NCBI GenBank assembly: GCA_027943335.1
Contig: BSBK01001301.1
Location: 124,001-188,000 of the forward strand
Origin: Chamaecyparis obtusa
Taxonomy: Eukaryota; Streptophyta; Pinopsida; Cupressales; Cupressaceae
Direction: 5' to 3'
Length of the DNA: 64,000 bases
In this document: piece by piece, positions 12,460-23,920 of the stretch
How the letters are laid out: every line of letters starts with the position of its first letter
How positions within the stretch are numbered: position 1 is the first letter of the stretch
The notes under the pieces: model-generated
Told to the model about the DNA's origin: nothing
Databases searched by the model: none
Seen by the model: the letters and a program-made list of their open reading frames with translations, nothing else
Made by a program: the position numbers and the translations under genes

Positions 12460-14749
12460 TTAGGCACATGGAATGGAAGAATGTTTTTGGAAAAAGATGA
12501 AGTGGAAGCCTTTGGAAGCTTGAATGTCAACTTCACTTTTTTGCTCAACATAAGACTCTTTCAAGAGAGACTTTGGAATCCATATAGCCTTAGGCTTTTC
12601 ATTTCCTTTTGATGACTGAGAGAGAATATCTTCAATGATGGATTTTGGAACCCATACTTGTCTTGTAGTTTTCTTCTTAGATATCTCTTTCGACTTTATG
12701 CCCCCATGTCGACTAGAGGAGACATGGTGATCTTCTTTTTTTGATGGATTCTTGTATTGCTTCTTTTTCTTGTATTGAACATTCAAGTTACTTCCAAAAG
12801 ACTTGGGACTTGTGGAAGAAGAAGGAAAATATGACTGGTATAGATGGGTGGATGGATGAAAATGATTCAAGGGTATGCATCTATGTTGATCTTGAGGAAA
12901 GATAGGAGATGGAGGGACGTAAGGACCCAAGATGGATGATGAATTAGGAGAGTTGGGAGGGGAAAGTGAAGGGACATAAGGGCCCAATATGGAAGGAAGA
13001 CATGAAGCCCTTAGTATTTGTGGAGGAGGTCCAAGGATGGATGTGGAAGATGCAAAAGGATAATCAATAAGTTCATCAGCATCTATATCACAACCAAGGA
13101 TATCAACATCTTTAGAGTGAGCATTAGAATTTTCAACAGGATCATGCACATCTTGAATAGGAGCAGTTTCTTTGATAGGATCATTCGTAGCTTGCAAAGA
13201 TTTAGGAAGAGCAGAAAGTGGAAGTGAACATGGAGTGGTAGAACAAGAAGATGGAAGACTTTGATCTTGACAAGTTGCTTTGGATAGCATAAGTGCATCA
13301 TTTTTTTTCTTGATTTTCAATAGACTTAACATCAAAAGTAACAACACCATTTTTAATAACCTTAATGGAAACATCATCTTTGGAAAGCGCAAGTGTGGTA
13401 AGGTTATTTTGATTATCAATAAGCTCAATAGTGTAAGTAGTAGCTTGATCTTGCTTAGGATATGGTGGAATGAATGCGGAAGAGCGTAGAGGATCAAAAG
13501 AACCATGCAATGGAGAAGATACATCATAAAGAGAATTGGATGATATGGAGGGTTTCTGATCTTGATCTTTCTGTATGTTCTTTTCTTTATCATTTTTAGA
13601 GTCCTCTTGACATGGAGCCACTTCTAAGGACAAGGAAGCATGTTGGAATTGTATGGAAGACTTTGGAGGAGATGCTGAAAGACTAGCTGAAATAGGCATT
13701 ATAGCATTTAAAGGCTTAGGCTCCTTAGGTTTAGCATGATTGAAAGTATTTGCAGTCAAGTGAAGGTTAGCTTGAGTATCTTTAAGAGGTGGCCCTTGAG
13801 AATAATTATAGGGAACCGCATGGAAAGCATTAGGATCTTTGTTGGATGAAGGATTTGTGCTCTTAAGGCTCCTTGAAGGCTTTGTGAAAGATTTGGAAGA
13901 CTTAGCAGCTTTAGGAGATGTGTGGATATTGGAAGAAGTAGAGGATGGAAGGGGAACATCACAAGACAAAGGTTCAGCATTAACATGATCTTGTTGGAGA
14001 GTGTAATCTTTATTTTCAGCATGAAAGTTTTTAGACAAGACATGCTCATAGTATCTTCATTTATAATCAGCACGGAAAGCTTTCTCTTCCTCAATAGAAG
14101 TAAATGTATCATATTGTTCACAACAAATATCATAATTTCTCTCAAAATCAGAATCATATGGATCACCATCACAATCTATCCAATAGGATGACCCTTTAGT
14201 AAGCCTAAGCACACGACGAGGAGGACTCTTAGGAATAGAGGTGCCATAAGTATTACTACATTGTCCATCATCATAGTCATCATAGTCATCATAGTCATCA
14301 AAAGTAGGTGTGTCACTCTTTGTGGAAGAGACATCACAAGGACTATCATGTTGCTCTTTATGGTATGTCTTCTGAAGAGAAGTAAGACTCTTAGGAGAAG
14401 TAGAAGAAGAATGAGATCGTGAAGGAGAGGAAATTGAAGACTTAGTGGAAGAAGAAGACTTGGATAATGAGGAATTTGAATAATGTTTAGAAGAGTCATG
14501 ATAAGATTTGGAAGATGAAGAATGTGAATAGTGTTTAGAAGAATCATGATAAGATTTAGAAGATGAAGAATGAGAATGATGTCTGGAAGAGTCATGATGA
14601 GACTTGGAAGGTGAAGAAGAATGAGAAGATTTAGATGATGAAGAATGTTTGGAAGAAGAAGATTGTGATATGATCATGTTTATGATTTTAGCAAAGGCAT
14701 CTGATTTAAACATCTTTTCTTTTATTTTTGCTATAAATTCATCACTCAT
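12460..14749 (-). pseudogene. Ser-rich ORF of element F, unknown function (one stop, one frameshift)
   Basis: I do not recognise this protein. From the ATG at 14749 the frame runs 230 codons, meets one TGA at 14057-14059 and continues in the same frame to about 13300. A run of eight A's on the sense strand (13301-13308) then shifts the frame; one A fewer would join it to the next open frame, which ends at 12460. The full span is about 763 codons. The N-terminal third has alternating SSSSK, SYHDSSKHYS and HSHSS repeats and a DDYDDYDDYDDG stretch (14270-14305). The middle is Pro/Ser/Lys-rich. The C-terminal part repeats SILGPYVP and has two related motifs, VWVPKSIIEDIL and IWIPKSLLKES. No zinc knuckle or enzyme motif is visible. 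A diverged gag or an accessory protein is possible. Confidence 0.6.
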
Positions 14750-17332
14750 GAGAATTTTGGAGGAACAACACTTTTAAAATATGTCAATGAGCTCAAGATC
14801 ATCTATTCTTAATAAAGGTTCCAAAGCTAGATAGTTAAGATTCATGGTTCCAAAAGAGGAGAAATCAAGCATAGGAATGATAGAAAAATAGAGGAATGCA
14901 AACTAGATAGGAGAAAAAGAATCAAGAAGAAGTAGAAGAATTTCCCATGGGAATAGAAGACTTTAGAAGAACATGGGAAATGGAGAAGAAAGAAGAAAAC
15001 TAAGAGCCATCTTGTGCAATTGATACCATAATGTTCATTGAGATGTTGAGCGACATGACAACACCTAGGATCTAAGATCTGGACTAACCAAGGAAAACTA
15101 AAAATAGAAGACCCTTGGTAATAGGATGACCTCACAAAATGTCAACACCAAACTAGGATAATCAAAGTTCTCTATTGTCCAAAGAGAAATGAAAAGATAG
15201 AAGAAGGGGCTTTACCAACACTGTCAAAGAGGTGCTTCAAATCAAAGGGTGACTACCCTTGCACTTTTGAACCAGGAGGTTGGGCTAGGCCAAAATATAA
15301 TTGAAATTGAGATTAAATGAAAATTATTTGGACAATAAGAGTACGAGAATTTCCCAAGAATGTAGCTCACAATTCTAGAGATAAACTTTCTCACCAAGAA
15401 CAACCTTCTAATGCGATATTTCTCTTTGGCTAATGTGATACTGATGTTGATCTTGACCAATTTGTGCAAAGTTTTGAGTTTTTAAGGTCTAATTTCAAGT
15501 TTTCGAATGTGAGGGTGAAAATGTCTGATTTCAATCACAAATTCAACAGCATTTGGAAAGGTTTGCAAATAGTAGAGGATCAAACATGTCTTCAAACACT
15601 TGAAACAAGGGCAAAAGCAACCTTGCCAAGACAAACACTTATGATATCAAAAATAAAATTGCACCCTATGAATGCTACCGATTGTTTGTATGTTGAGAAT
15701 GTTTACACTGGTATCACACAATCGAAGACACTTCAAGCAATATCTACCTACAAGACAAGGCTCAATACTTACCAACTTAGCCCACAACTTGATGCCCCCT
15801 TACCTCACACCAAGTGGTTGCCCACAAGAGATATTGGCTTTGCAATGGAAGTGTCAAACAACACAACCAAAGGGACACATATGGTGAGTATCTTGGGGTG
15901 ATCCGGGTTAGTCCACTTGGATCAATCCTTGCACTAAGAAGATAAGCAGCTAAATAAGGTGGCCTCTAACCTATGGTTCTTAGTAAGGGCTTCCGTTCAT
16001 AACACCCCTCTTGCTCCTCATGAAGGACTAGGACCTCGCGGCCTCAAGAGTACCTTAAGCATTCTTGCTCAATTCTTTCCCCATGGTCACAATCCCATGA
16101 GCTACTCACATCAAGCGAAGACAAGTGTTATGTCTACCAAGGTTTTGTGTCCTTGAGAGCCTTGAGATTATAGTGGGTTGGAATAGCTTGGTATTAGCTT
16201 GTCCCCACTTGGGTCGTTCCTCTTGATTGCTCAAGAGCAGGCCCGCTAAAGGATTCTAACAACTAAACAAAAAGTGGATCAACTCTTGAGGTTCAAGGTT
16301 TTTGGTTCACTACAAGGGTGAAGAGCATACTCCCCTATCTCAAGAATCTCTCCCAAACACACCAAGCAAAGTTCATTTACCCTCTTGTTTTTGAAATTCA
16401 AAGATGGGTCAAGATTTTTTGGTTCACCAAAATGGTGAAGAGCATACTTCTCCTACCACCCAAGAATTCCTACAACAAGATCTTAAGTGCCTAATAAATG
16501 AAACAACTAGTTTTTGCCACACTTAAAAGGAAAGCAAATAAACAAGCAAGATTTTTTTTTGTTTTTATGCTTGGGCAGCCCTACAAAAACCATTAGTAGC
16601 CCTCTTCGACATGCGTTCTTTTGACAAATTTCAAGTAATGAGAGCACCTACAACCACAACTTGTTAGACCAACAAGAGTTAGGAGAATCAAAATCCAAAA
16701 TCTACCAATGATTAGTACATGAAAAATCAAATAATCTGCAAAAATAACTGATCAAATGATAAAAATCTAAAAATGAAACCATCATGGTTGGATTAGGCTC
16801 AGAAAGACCTTTCCAACGATATATCACACTTAAAATTTTGATACCATTTGCAAAATTTCAAAAAAAAAAATGGGCACGCTGGAATTTTCAAAAAATTTCA
16901 AAAAGATAGCTAAGAACCCAAAACTTGCAAGATAGATAAAATAGCCCAAAAATAGCTCACTGTCAGGTACAGACACAGTCCAGGCACCAGTATCGCACGA
17001 TACTTCGCACTATACCGGGGTGATACTTTTAGTCTGCGTGATATTTCGCCTTATGCCAGGCGATATACCTCAGTACTAGTGGGCGATATACTCCAGGCAG
17101 GTCGGGCGATAGTCCGTAAAGGGCGAACTATCACGCGATATTTCTCTTCAAGGCAGGTGATATTTTTAGCAAGCGCGAAGATCGCACCGCTATATAAAGG
17201 TATATCGCGCGATATACTGAGAAGTATCACGCGATATTCTGAGACAGAAAACCAAAACTGCAAAATTTCTGAAAAATAATCCGAAAAATGACGAAAATGC
17301 AAATGAAATAAAGGACAAAGCCTATCTACTCT
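14750..17332 (-). other. Long leader of element F, no gene recognised
   Basis: 2.6 kb lies between PBS and ORF. It contains a plus-strand open frame (15464-15901) antisense to the element with no recognisable domain. A duplicated segment, GGTGAAGAGCATACT, occurs near 16316 and 16432. The PBS-proximal end holds the GCGATAT repeats listed separately. Confidence 0.6.
16981..17245. repeat. Cluster of GCGATAT / ATATCGC motifs near the PBS of element F
   Basis: About a dozen variants of CGCGATAT, GCGATATAC and their complements occur within 265 bp, including the palindrome TATCGCGCGATA near 17202. CpG is far denser here than in the flanking AT-rich DNA. Confidence 0.8.
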
Positions 17333-17350
17333 ACCCCATGGTGGGCGCCA
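17333..17350 (-). other. Primer binding site of element F
   Basis: The minus strand reads TGGCGCCCACCATGGGGT, four bases after the LTR end. TGG matches the CCA end of a tRNA. I do not assign the tRNA; it is not the initiator-Met type used by A-E. Confidence 0.75.
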
Positions 17351-17354
17351 GAAA

Positions 17355-18340
17355 TGTACACACTAAAATGGTGCACTTCTATGAACCATTACATGCAAGG
17401 TTGCTCAAGAGTGAGGCCTCACAAAGCGACTCATAGCTCTCTATGCATGGAGTTGCAAGGGACTATGATGTGTTTGCTCTCAGCTAGAGCTACAAGCTTG
17501 TGACCTTGCTAGTCAACCATACAATGAGAGATTCAAGTGAAGACAAGGGCAACAATGCCAATATCTCCAAGAATCACTATATGCAAATGCAATGCAAGCT
17601 ATATGAAGATGCAAATGTGCAAGCTATGCTATGAAAATGGAAGTACAAACTAAGCTATGAAATGGAAATATCAATGGATTACAAATCCTTCCTATTTAGA
17701 CTATGTGAGCTTATTCTATTGCATAAAAGGAAACTAAGCTAAGAATGTCATTATCATGCAACTAAGAAAGCAAATATGCAACTAAATGATGAAAGCAACA
17801 AGTCTTCAATGTCTTCAAACTCCAAATGCACCTAAAACCTGCAGCATAACATTAGCATAAAACAAGTGGATATGCAAATGGAGGAGAGAGCTCTCCTTTT
17901 ATAAGAAATGAGGTGAAATGGACCATGGAGATTAAGAGGCAAAAAGTCTTAATCAGCGGTGGAGCTTGAAAGAGGAGCAATCCATGTGCACACATATCCT
18001 CCAATAGAAAAATAAGAGTTGACTTTATGTCCATATGAGACAAAAAGTGCTTTTCTCCTTTTTATAAAATATGAATAATGCTTTATTTGTGCAACTTAGG
18101 ATAAGAGGAAAGGTGGGGCTTTTTATTTAATTAAAAGGGGAGGAAATATTCCTTTTAATTAAATAAAGACTTAGGATAAATGGTTAGCCCAAGGATAAAA
18201 ATCCAATATATGATCGAAATTAAGATTTAATCAAAAAATTGATAATGTTGAAAATATTGATTATTGATAAAACTGATTCAGGATCAATAAATCGAATAAA
18301 TGGGGCCCAAAGTCTAGGCGACCATTTTTGGGTGCATACA
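17355..18340 (-). repeat. 5' LTR of element F (right copy)
   Basis: 986 bp, the partner of 8538-9523. Nearly all differences between the two are transitions, consistent with a recent insertion. Confidence 0.95.
17895..17903 (-). promoter_or_regulatory. TATA box of element F 5' LTR
   Basis: TATAAAAGG on the minus strand, conserved with the left LTR. As this is the 5' LTR, it is the copy expected to start the element's transcript. Confidence 0.55.
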
Positions 18341-18599
18341 ACTATGACTTTGTCCCTCAACTATATCAAACACGTCATACATAAAAATAAAAGCATACAT
18401 GATCACCATACACATGCAAGTATGGGGTAAGTACAATCATAATCATAAGCATCATTTTAAAACAAGTAAATCATAATCTAACTACATCAATATAACAACC
18501 ATACGCATCCATTTATTATAATCACCATGTAATTTCATACATCCAAAACCATAATATAACTGAAATATCAATGCACACATAAAAGTGGTCTAAAAGAGT

Positions 18600-18897
18600 T
18601 TGACAATATAAAACTGAAAAGAAAACTATGGGTGGGCACTACATCTTAGCTCTAACCAAGAAAAATTTTTACTGCAGTAGTGAAGTTTTGTGGGTGTCAT
18701 CCCCACCACAGTTTTTATCCTCTAGCAAGGATTTATGTGATACCAAAATGAATGTGTTATGAGTTATGCTTATGTTTTATGTGATGCATACAAAGTTATG
18801 AATTCAGTGAATGGTTAAGAAAGATAGTTAAAAGTGTTTTGCAGTATTGATTCACATATCCCCTCTCAGTACTCACCTTTCCATACTTAGTCCAACA
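18600..18897 (+). repeat. LTR 3'-end fragment of a copia-type element
   Basis: The segment reads like the end of a plant copia LTR: TGCAGTAGTGAAG, GTGTCATCCCCACCACAG, then CCCCTCTCAGTACTCACCTTTCCA and the end TCCAACA at 18897. Its reverse complement matches 23921-24240, the start of a solo LTR, motif for motif. No PBS follows and I could not locate its other end, which may be disrupted by element F. Confidence 0.6.
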
Positions 18898-20570
18898 ACT
18901 TGTCTCATACTTCTGCTAAAGTGGGGGCTAAATGTATAGTCCTAAAAAGTAAGAACCTAACTTGTGGTCATTTTGGGACCATTTATGTCTACTTTAGTTG
19001 TCTTTCCATGGTAGGAGCACATATTTTTCCTTAATGCATACCTAATTCAAATATGATTCCTCCTCCTTTAATCTTTATTTAACTCAAGGTTGGCTCTCAT
19101 TTCTATGCATAGTTTTCCATTTTCCATCCAATCTCATAATTCATCTCCTCACCTAGGTCCTATGCATTTATTTTCAAACTTTAGAGACTGTCTTGACATC
19201 CTATAATTTTTATTTCCTCCTCCCACTTCCTATCACTCTCTCCAAGATCCCCCAAAAATTTGAGCCTGATTTTCTTGAGACAAGTTGACCTGCTGACGTT
19301 TCCTTGGGCACAAGTTGACTGGTTGACTTGTACCTGGGTTTTGGGGGCTCAAATTTGGCCTAGGGCCCGATGACATATTTTTCCCTTGAGGCTGATATTT
19401 ATGGTCATCCTAGACTTGATTTAGACCTTTAAATGTGTACAAAAGGACATCATATCCTCTTATTTTCATCCATCCATTAACATTCCATTATTGTGCATCC
19501 ATTATTTCAGTGCAAGCAATTATTCATTATTGTGAAGGAATCCAATGTTAATAATTCAAGTAATTAAGCATTCAAGTGCAAGGAAGCCATCAAGAGCCAT
19601 TCAAGCATTCAAGTCTTCATTATAATAATTCAATCAAGGTGTTTCCTTCCTTAGATCTTGCTTCTTTCCCTCATTGAGGCCAAGAAAAGGAGTTTGACAT
19701 CAAGGAAGGAGATCCACCTTCATGCATCAAGTCTTCTTCTTCTTTCTATTCCCCAATAAAAAGTTATGATGAATTACATCTACAACATGAGGTTTTGTCT
19801 TACATGATTTCCTTTCGATTTTTGTATTGAGTCAAAGCTATTTAATCAACATATTTGATCACATTTCAAAGGTAATTGCATCTGCATGGTATGATATAGT
19901 TTTTTGTTTGGATCTAGCCTTTGCTACATGAAAAAATACTTTTCCTTCATTTCAAAGTTGATTCCTATATAGGGGTTTGACTACCCCTCCCCTCAACCTT
20001 CTTCCCTTCTTTTTTGTGTGTAGGCAGAGTTATAGATCTAATTTGGAAGGTACAAACAAAATCATTGGTCCTTAGAAAATTTCATCAGATTCAGAGCTGT
20101 CGGTAACAAGTTGACTTGTCCTTGCACTTTTTAGCTCAAATTTTCACAATAGATATTTACAGGTCTCAAGTTCTGATATCTGGACTTACAAAAACTTCTA
20201 ACATTCCGACAATAGTCAGATCCACCTTCAAAGTATCATTCCCTCTATCTCATTTTCAGGTGCATTTATTCTTACCCCCTTTTCCCTTGCACTTACTTTT
20301 ATAAATTACATTTACAATCATTTACTTGATTCGAGTCAGGTCAAATCTCTATTAATGAATATACAAACCCCATTGAGCATAGATCTTGCAATAGCATCCA
20401 TCCTCCTTTCTATTGGGCTAATCAGATTTATTTTGTGAGGGTTTTATTTTCCAATGTATAAAAGATTTGAGTTGTAGTAGTTCTTGTCATACTATCTCCA
20501 TTTTCTTCTATATAGAGGTCATCCTCTAGGGAAATGAAATTCTTAGACAGGTATCTCTAATAGAAAGAAA
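18898..20570. other. No gene recognised
   Basis: No conserved coding sequence. Several CAAGTTGAC(C/T) repeats occur (about 19281, 19311, 20107), each holding a W-box-like TTGAC core. The TC-rich text and CATTCAAG repeats around 19560-19620 would fit an old LTR, but I found no partner copy. Confidence 0.5.
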
Positions 20571-22662
20571 AAAAAGGCTCTAATGATAGAGTGTTCAAGC
20601 GCACCAATCATGCAAGATAGATAGATTAATTGCTTAATTCCAAAATAAGGTGTGATTTAATCTAAAAAGAGACAGAATTACAAAATTCATTTTTATAGCA
20701 CCAAATAAAGTGTGAATGATTGCAACACAAATAAGCCTTGTTTCCTTGCGACAAGTTGCAAATACGATATCAATAACACAAAATCTCTAGATGTACAAAT
20801 CAAAATTCATTCTGATAAAGGTTACTAAGATTGATAACCAAGCTATACTTTTTACAATAAGCCAATACCTGATGATAGTACCTTCTTAGAGATTCTTGCT
20901 CCAATATTTCCTTATGATCTTCTTTTGTTGCAACTATATGTCGACTATCTTTGTTGATTTGATTCTCTTCCTTTCTTGTTCTATACTCAAGAAGGTGATC
21001 TAATTTGACCTTATTAGGTTTCTCTATTTTGGACATTACTAGGCACTTATGTCATTTTAATAACAAATGCATATTTTGAATATGCATCTTTGAATTTCGT
21101 AGATGTGTCTGTTATATCTAGTTGCGACAAATCCATGTCAGTTGCATTGTATAATCTTGTATCCACAGAAATAGGAAAAAATGTTATAAAATAAAACACC
21201 AGGATGTCAATAAGGAACACCAGCATATAACATGCAATTGCGCTATACAATCAACCTTCATGAAAAATAAACCTTCACAAAACAAGCACAATAAACTAAA
21301 CATTGTCAAAACACATGAAATAATTGCGACCAATAAAAAGAAGATGAGATGATTTAACATACAAATTGCATTGATTAAATTCCAAATATGTCATAAGATC
21401 TTATTCTTACACAAAAACTAAAAAGCCACAAAAACCAAAAAAATAAATAGAAACAAAAGGTGTTTCACATAGGGTTCACCATTTGTAATAGGAGAAAATA
21501 TTTGTAATCTGTATACCCACGAAAACCTAGAGTTAGATCCAACTATAAGATCTAGATTGCTACATAAAAGTACTCTTATTCAAGAAAGAAATGACATAAT
21601 TCAATGGATATAATAAATAACTCAAATCAATAAGAAAACATCAGACCAATAAATCCTTCCTTATCTCTTCTCCTTCTCTTTGCAATAGCAAGCTCTCAGA
21701 TTTAATCCAATTATGATAACATAAGAATTCAAAAATCATAGTAGTAAATAATTAAGAATTACCTTCATTATATAGAATCTTGGACATCAATAGATTGTTC
21801 TGGTTGATTGATAATGATTAGTCAAGACTAATTTAGACTTGATTGAATAGATTACTTAGACTAATTGAGGGTTAACCGTTGCATGACAAAATTGATGGAT
21901 TAGAAAACCAAATAGATTGGACACATGACTGATTAGATTGACATGAGGATTGATTAGATTGACCACTTAAGAGAATTGATTGGACAAATGAATTGTTAGT
22001 TAGTGACACTTAAAAGAGGTGGAACTAGAAGGATAATTAACATTAAATAAATTTAAAAATTATTTAATTGTGCACGATGAGGAATAAATAAATTGCATAA
22101 TTTATTTATTTTAAGAAGACTTAGTTGATATCGTGGAAGTGGAATAATAAAATAAAATAATTATGTTATTCAATTATAGAAGAATTAGTTCACTTTGGAG
22201 AAGTTGAAAATTAAATAATTTAGTAATTTATTCAATTTTAGAAGATAATTAATAAATTAAATAATTAAATTAATTATTCAATTGTGATGACAAGAACAAG
22301 AAATGTTAGTTTAATTAAATAATAAGGATTATTTAATTAAAATTGGGGAAAAAATCTTAATTAAATAATAAAATTATTTAATTAATACTTAGAAGAAATA
22401 TTAGACAAAATTAGATGAGAATTGAAAGATTAATGAAGTGGATGGTAAATAATTAAATAATTAATTAAAATCATTCAATTATTGATTTTGGAGGGAAAAG
22501 ATGAAATTGACATTTAGTTAAGAGAATGACACAAATCAATGAAATAATTAAGATGAGAATTAGTGCTATCATCGAGCACACACAAAGAACAATTTTAGGT
22601 GCCTACAGTTAAAGTTGACTATTTATGTAAACATTATAAATTGATATTTGAAAACATTATAT
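20571..22662. other. No gene recognised, AT-rich
   Basis: The small minus-strand frames at 20800-21036 and 21047-21250 have no recognised domain. 22030-22500 is dominated by AATTAAATAATT-type sequence and 21790-22000 by repeated GATTGATTAGATTGA. Confidence 0.55.
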
Positions 22663-22986
22663 AAGACTTCCCTACATATATAAATGTACACATTAAATTA
22701 ATATCAAGATGAATACGTGTAACTCTTCCACATATATAATAATTGTAAATTTTAAGTTGATGTCTTGTGTAAAACTTCCCTACATATATAAATGTACACA
22801 TTAAATTAATATCAAGATAAATATGTGAAACTCTTCCACATATATAATGATTGCAAATTTTAAGTTGATGTCTTGTATAAGACTTCCCTACATATATAAA
22901 TGTACACATTAAATTAATATCAAGATAAATACGTGAAACTCTTCCACATATATAATCATTGTAAATTTTTACTTGATATCTTGTAT
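22663..22986. repeat. 108-bp tandem repeat, three copies
   Basis: Units start at 22663, 22771 and 22879 with AA(G/A)ACTTCCCTACATATA and are about 90-95% alike by eye. As 108 is a multiple of three, a minus-strand frame stays open through them; this is a by-product of the repeat. Confidence 0.92.
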
Positions 22987-23044
22987 ATTTTTCTCACCGT
23001 CATCTTCACTTAGATTGTCTTAAAAAAGAATTTAAAAATAATTT

Positions 23045-23920
23045 TCTTTATTATTAAAAGAGGGGTAAAAATTTACTCAAACACAAAAGAGAAACAAAGT
23101 GCCCAACAGAGAGAGCACTAGAGAACCCTATGACTATCCACTAACTGATCAAACATATGAGCCATATCAGGAGACAATTGTCCCCCATCCTCTATATTCG
23201 AGCCTTGCATTTGATCCGAGGCCCATTTGGCCAAACAATCTACAACACCATTTCACTCCCTAAGAATGTGAGTGAATGTAACTTAATATAGAGAGTTGCA
23301 TAATTGGAGAATCTATCTGATAACTGAAGGTAAATGCCAACTACCAACCCCATACTCCTGCCTAGTTAACAAATGAACCACCACCTAAGAATCAGACTCA
23401 AATAATTATGTGCCAGCCAAAAGTAGAACAACATACAAAATGGCAAGAGCCTTCATTAAATTATTTGTATGAAAGCCCTTATAGATATAAAAAATAAACT
23501 GAACACCACCAAAACTGTCCCGCCCAACTCCACCGATGCCACATGCCCAAGATTCCCCCAAGAGGATCCATCAGTGTTAATTTTTAAAACTCCAAGAGGA
23601 GGGGGTGTCCAATGACCCTCTCGATTAACCTGTCGTAAAGGATGTTTGTATCTACTACTTCTACCCTGACAACCAATCACCGAAGGACCCCCTTGTTGAG
23701 GAAAATTAAGATGAGAACAAATAACAACTTCGCCAAAATCCACACCTCCAATAAAATCACACTTAGCCACAACAGTCTCTCGAAGAGAATGAATAATTTT
23801 CAACCACAAGCGTATAGTATCCATCCTTACATCCTAAAAAATCCTCTGATTCCTTCCTAGCCAAATATGCCAAATGATAAAAGGACCAAGAGCCCAAATA
23901 ACCTAAAGAAAATAAGTTTT
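23045..23920 (-). pseudogene. LINE 3' end: RNase H domain fragment
   Basis: The minus strand reads PPPLGVLKINTDGSSWGN near 23590-23540, the entry motif (first catalytic Asp) of the RNase H domain found at the C-terminus of plant L1-type LINEs. Further on come VVDCLAKWASDQ-like residues typical of that domain's end (about 23230-23200), then an AT-rich tail. Stops and frameshifts are frequent, so it is dead. The fragment continues at 25134 beyond a solo LTR. Confidence 0.75.

Larger units (their letters stand above)
8538..18340 (-). mobile_element. Complete LTR retrotransposon F, pol-less (LARD-like)
   Basis: Two 986-bp LTRs (8538-9523 and 17355-18340) start TG and end CA and differ at only about 13 positions by eye. 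ACTAT lies directly outside both ends (8533-8537, 18341-18345), a 5-bp TSD. A purine tract next to the left LTR and a TGG-initial PBS next to the right LTR both read on the minus strand, which sets the orientation. The order in the sense direction is LTR, PBS, 2.6-kb leader, a Ser-rich ORF, a 2.9-kb 3' region, PPT, LTR. I saw no protease, RT, RNase H or integrase motif. Its size and lack of pol resemble a large retrotransposon derivative, presumably moved by enzymes made elsewhere. Confidence 0.93.

Noticed and set aside
15464..15901. 145-codon plus-strand frame inside element F
   Set aside because: It is antisense to the element, lies in its leader, has no recognisable domain and no splice or promoter context.
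22634..22909. 91-codon minus-strand frame with repeated CTFIYVGKSYTRHQLK
   Set aside because: It is open only because the tandem unit is 108 bp, a multiple of three; nothing else supports coding.
22663..22986. Possible CRISPR array
   Set aside because: The whole 108-bp unit repeats without unique spacers, and the sequence is eukaryotic.
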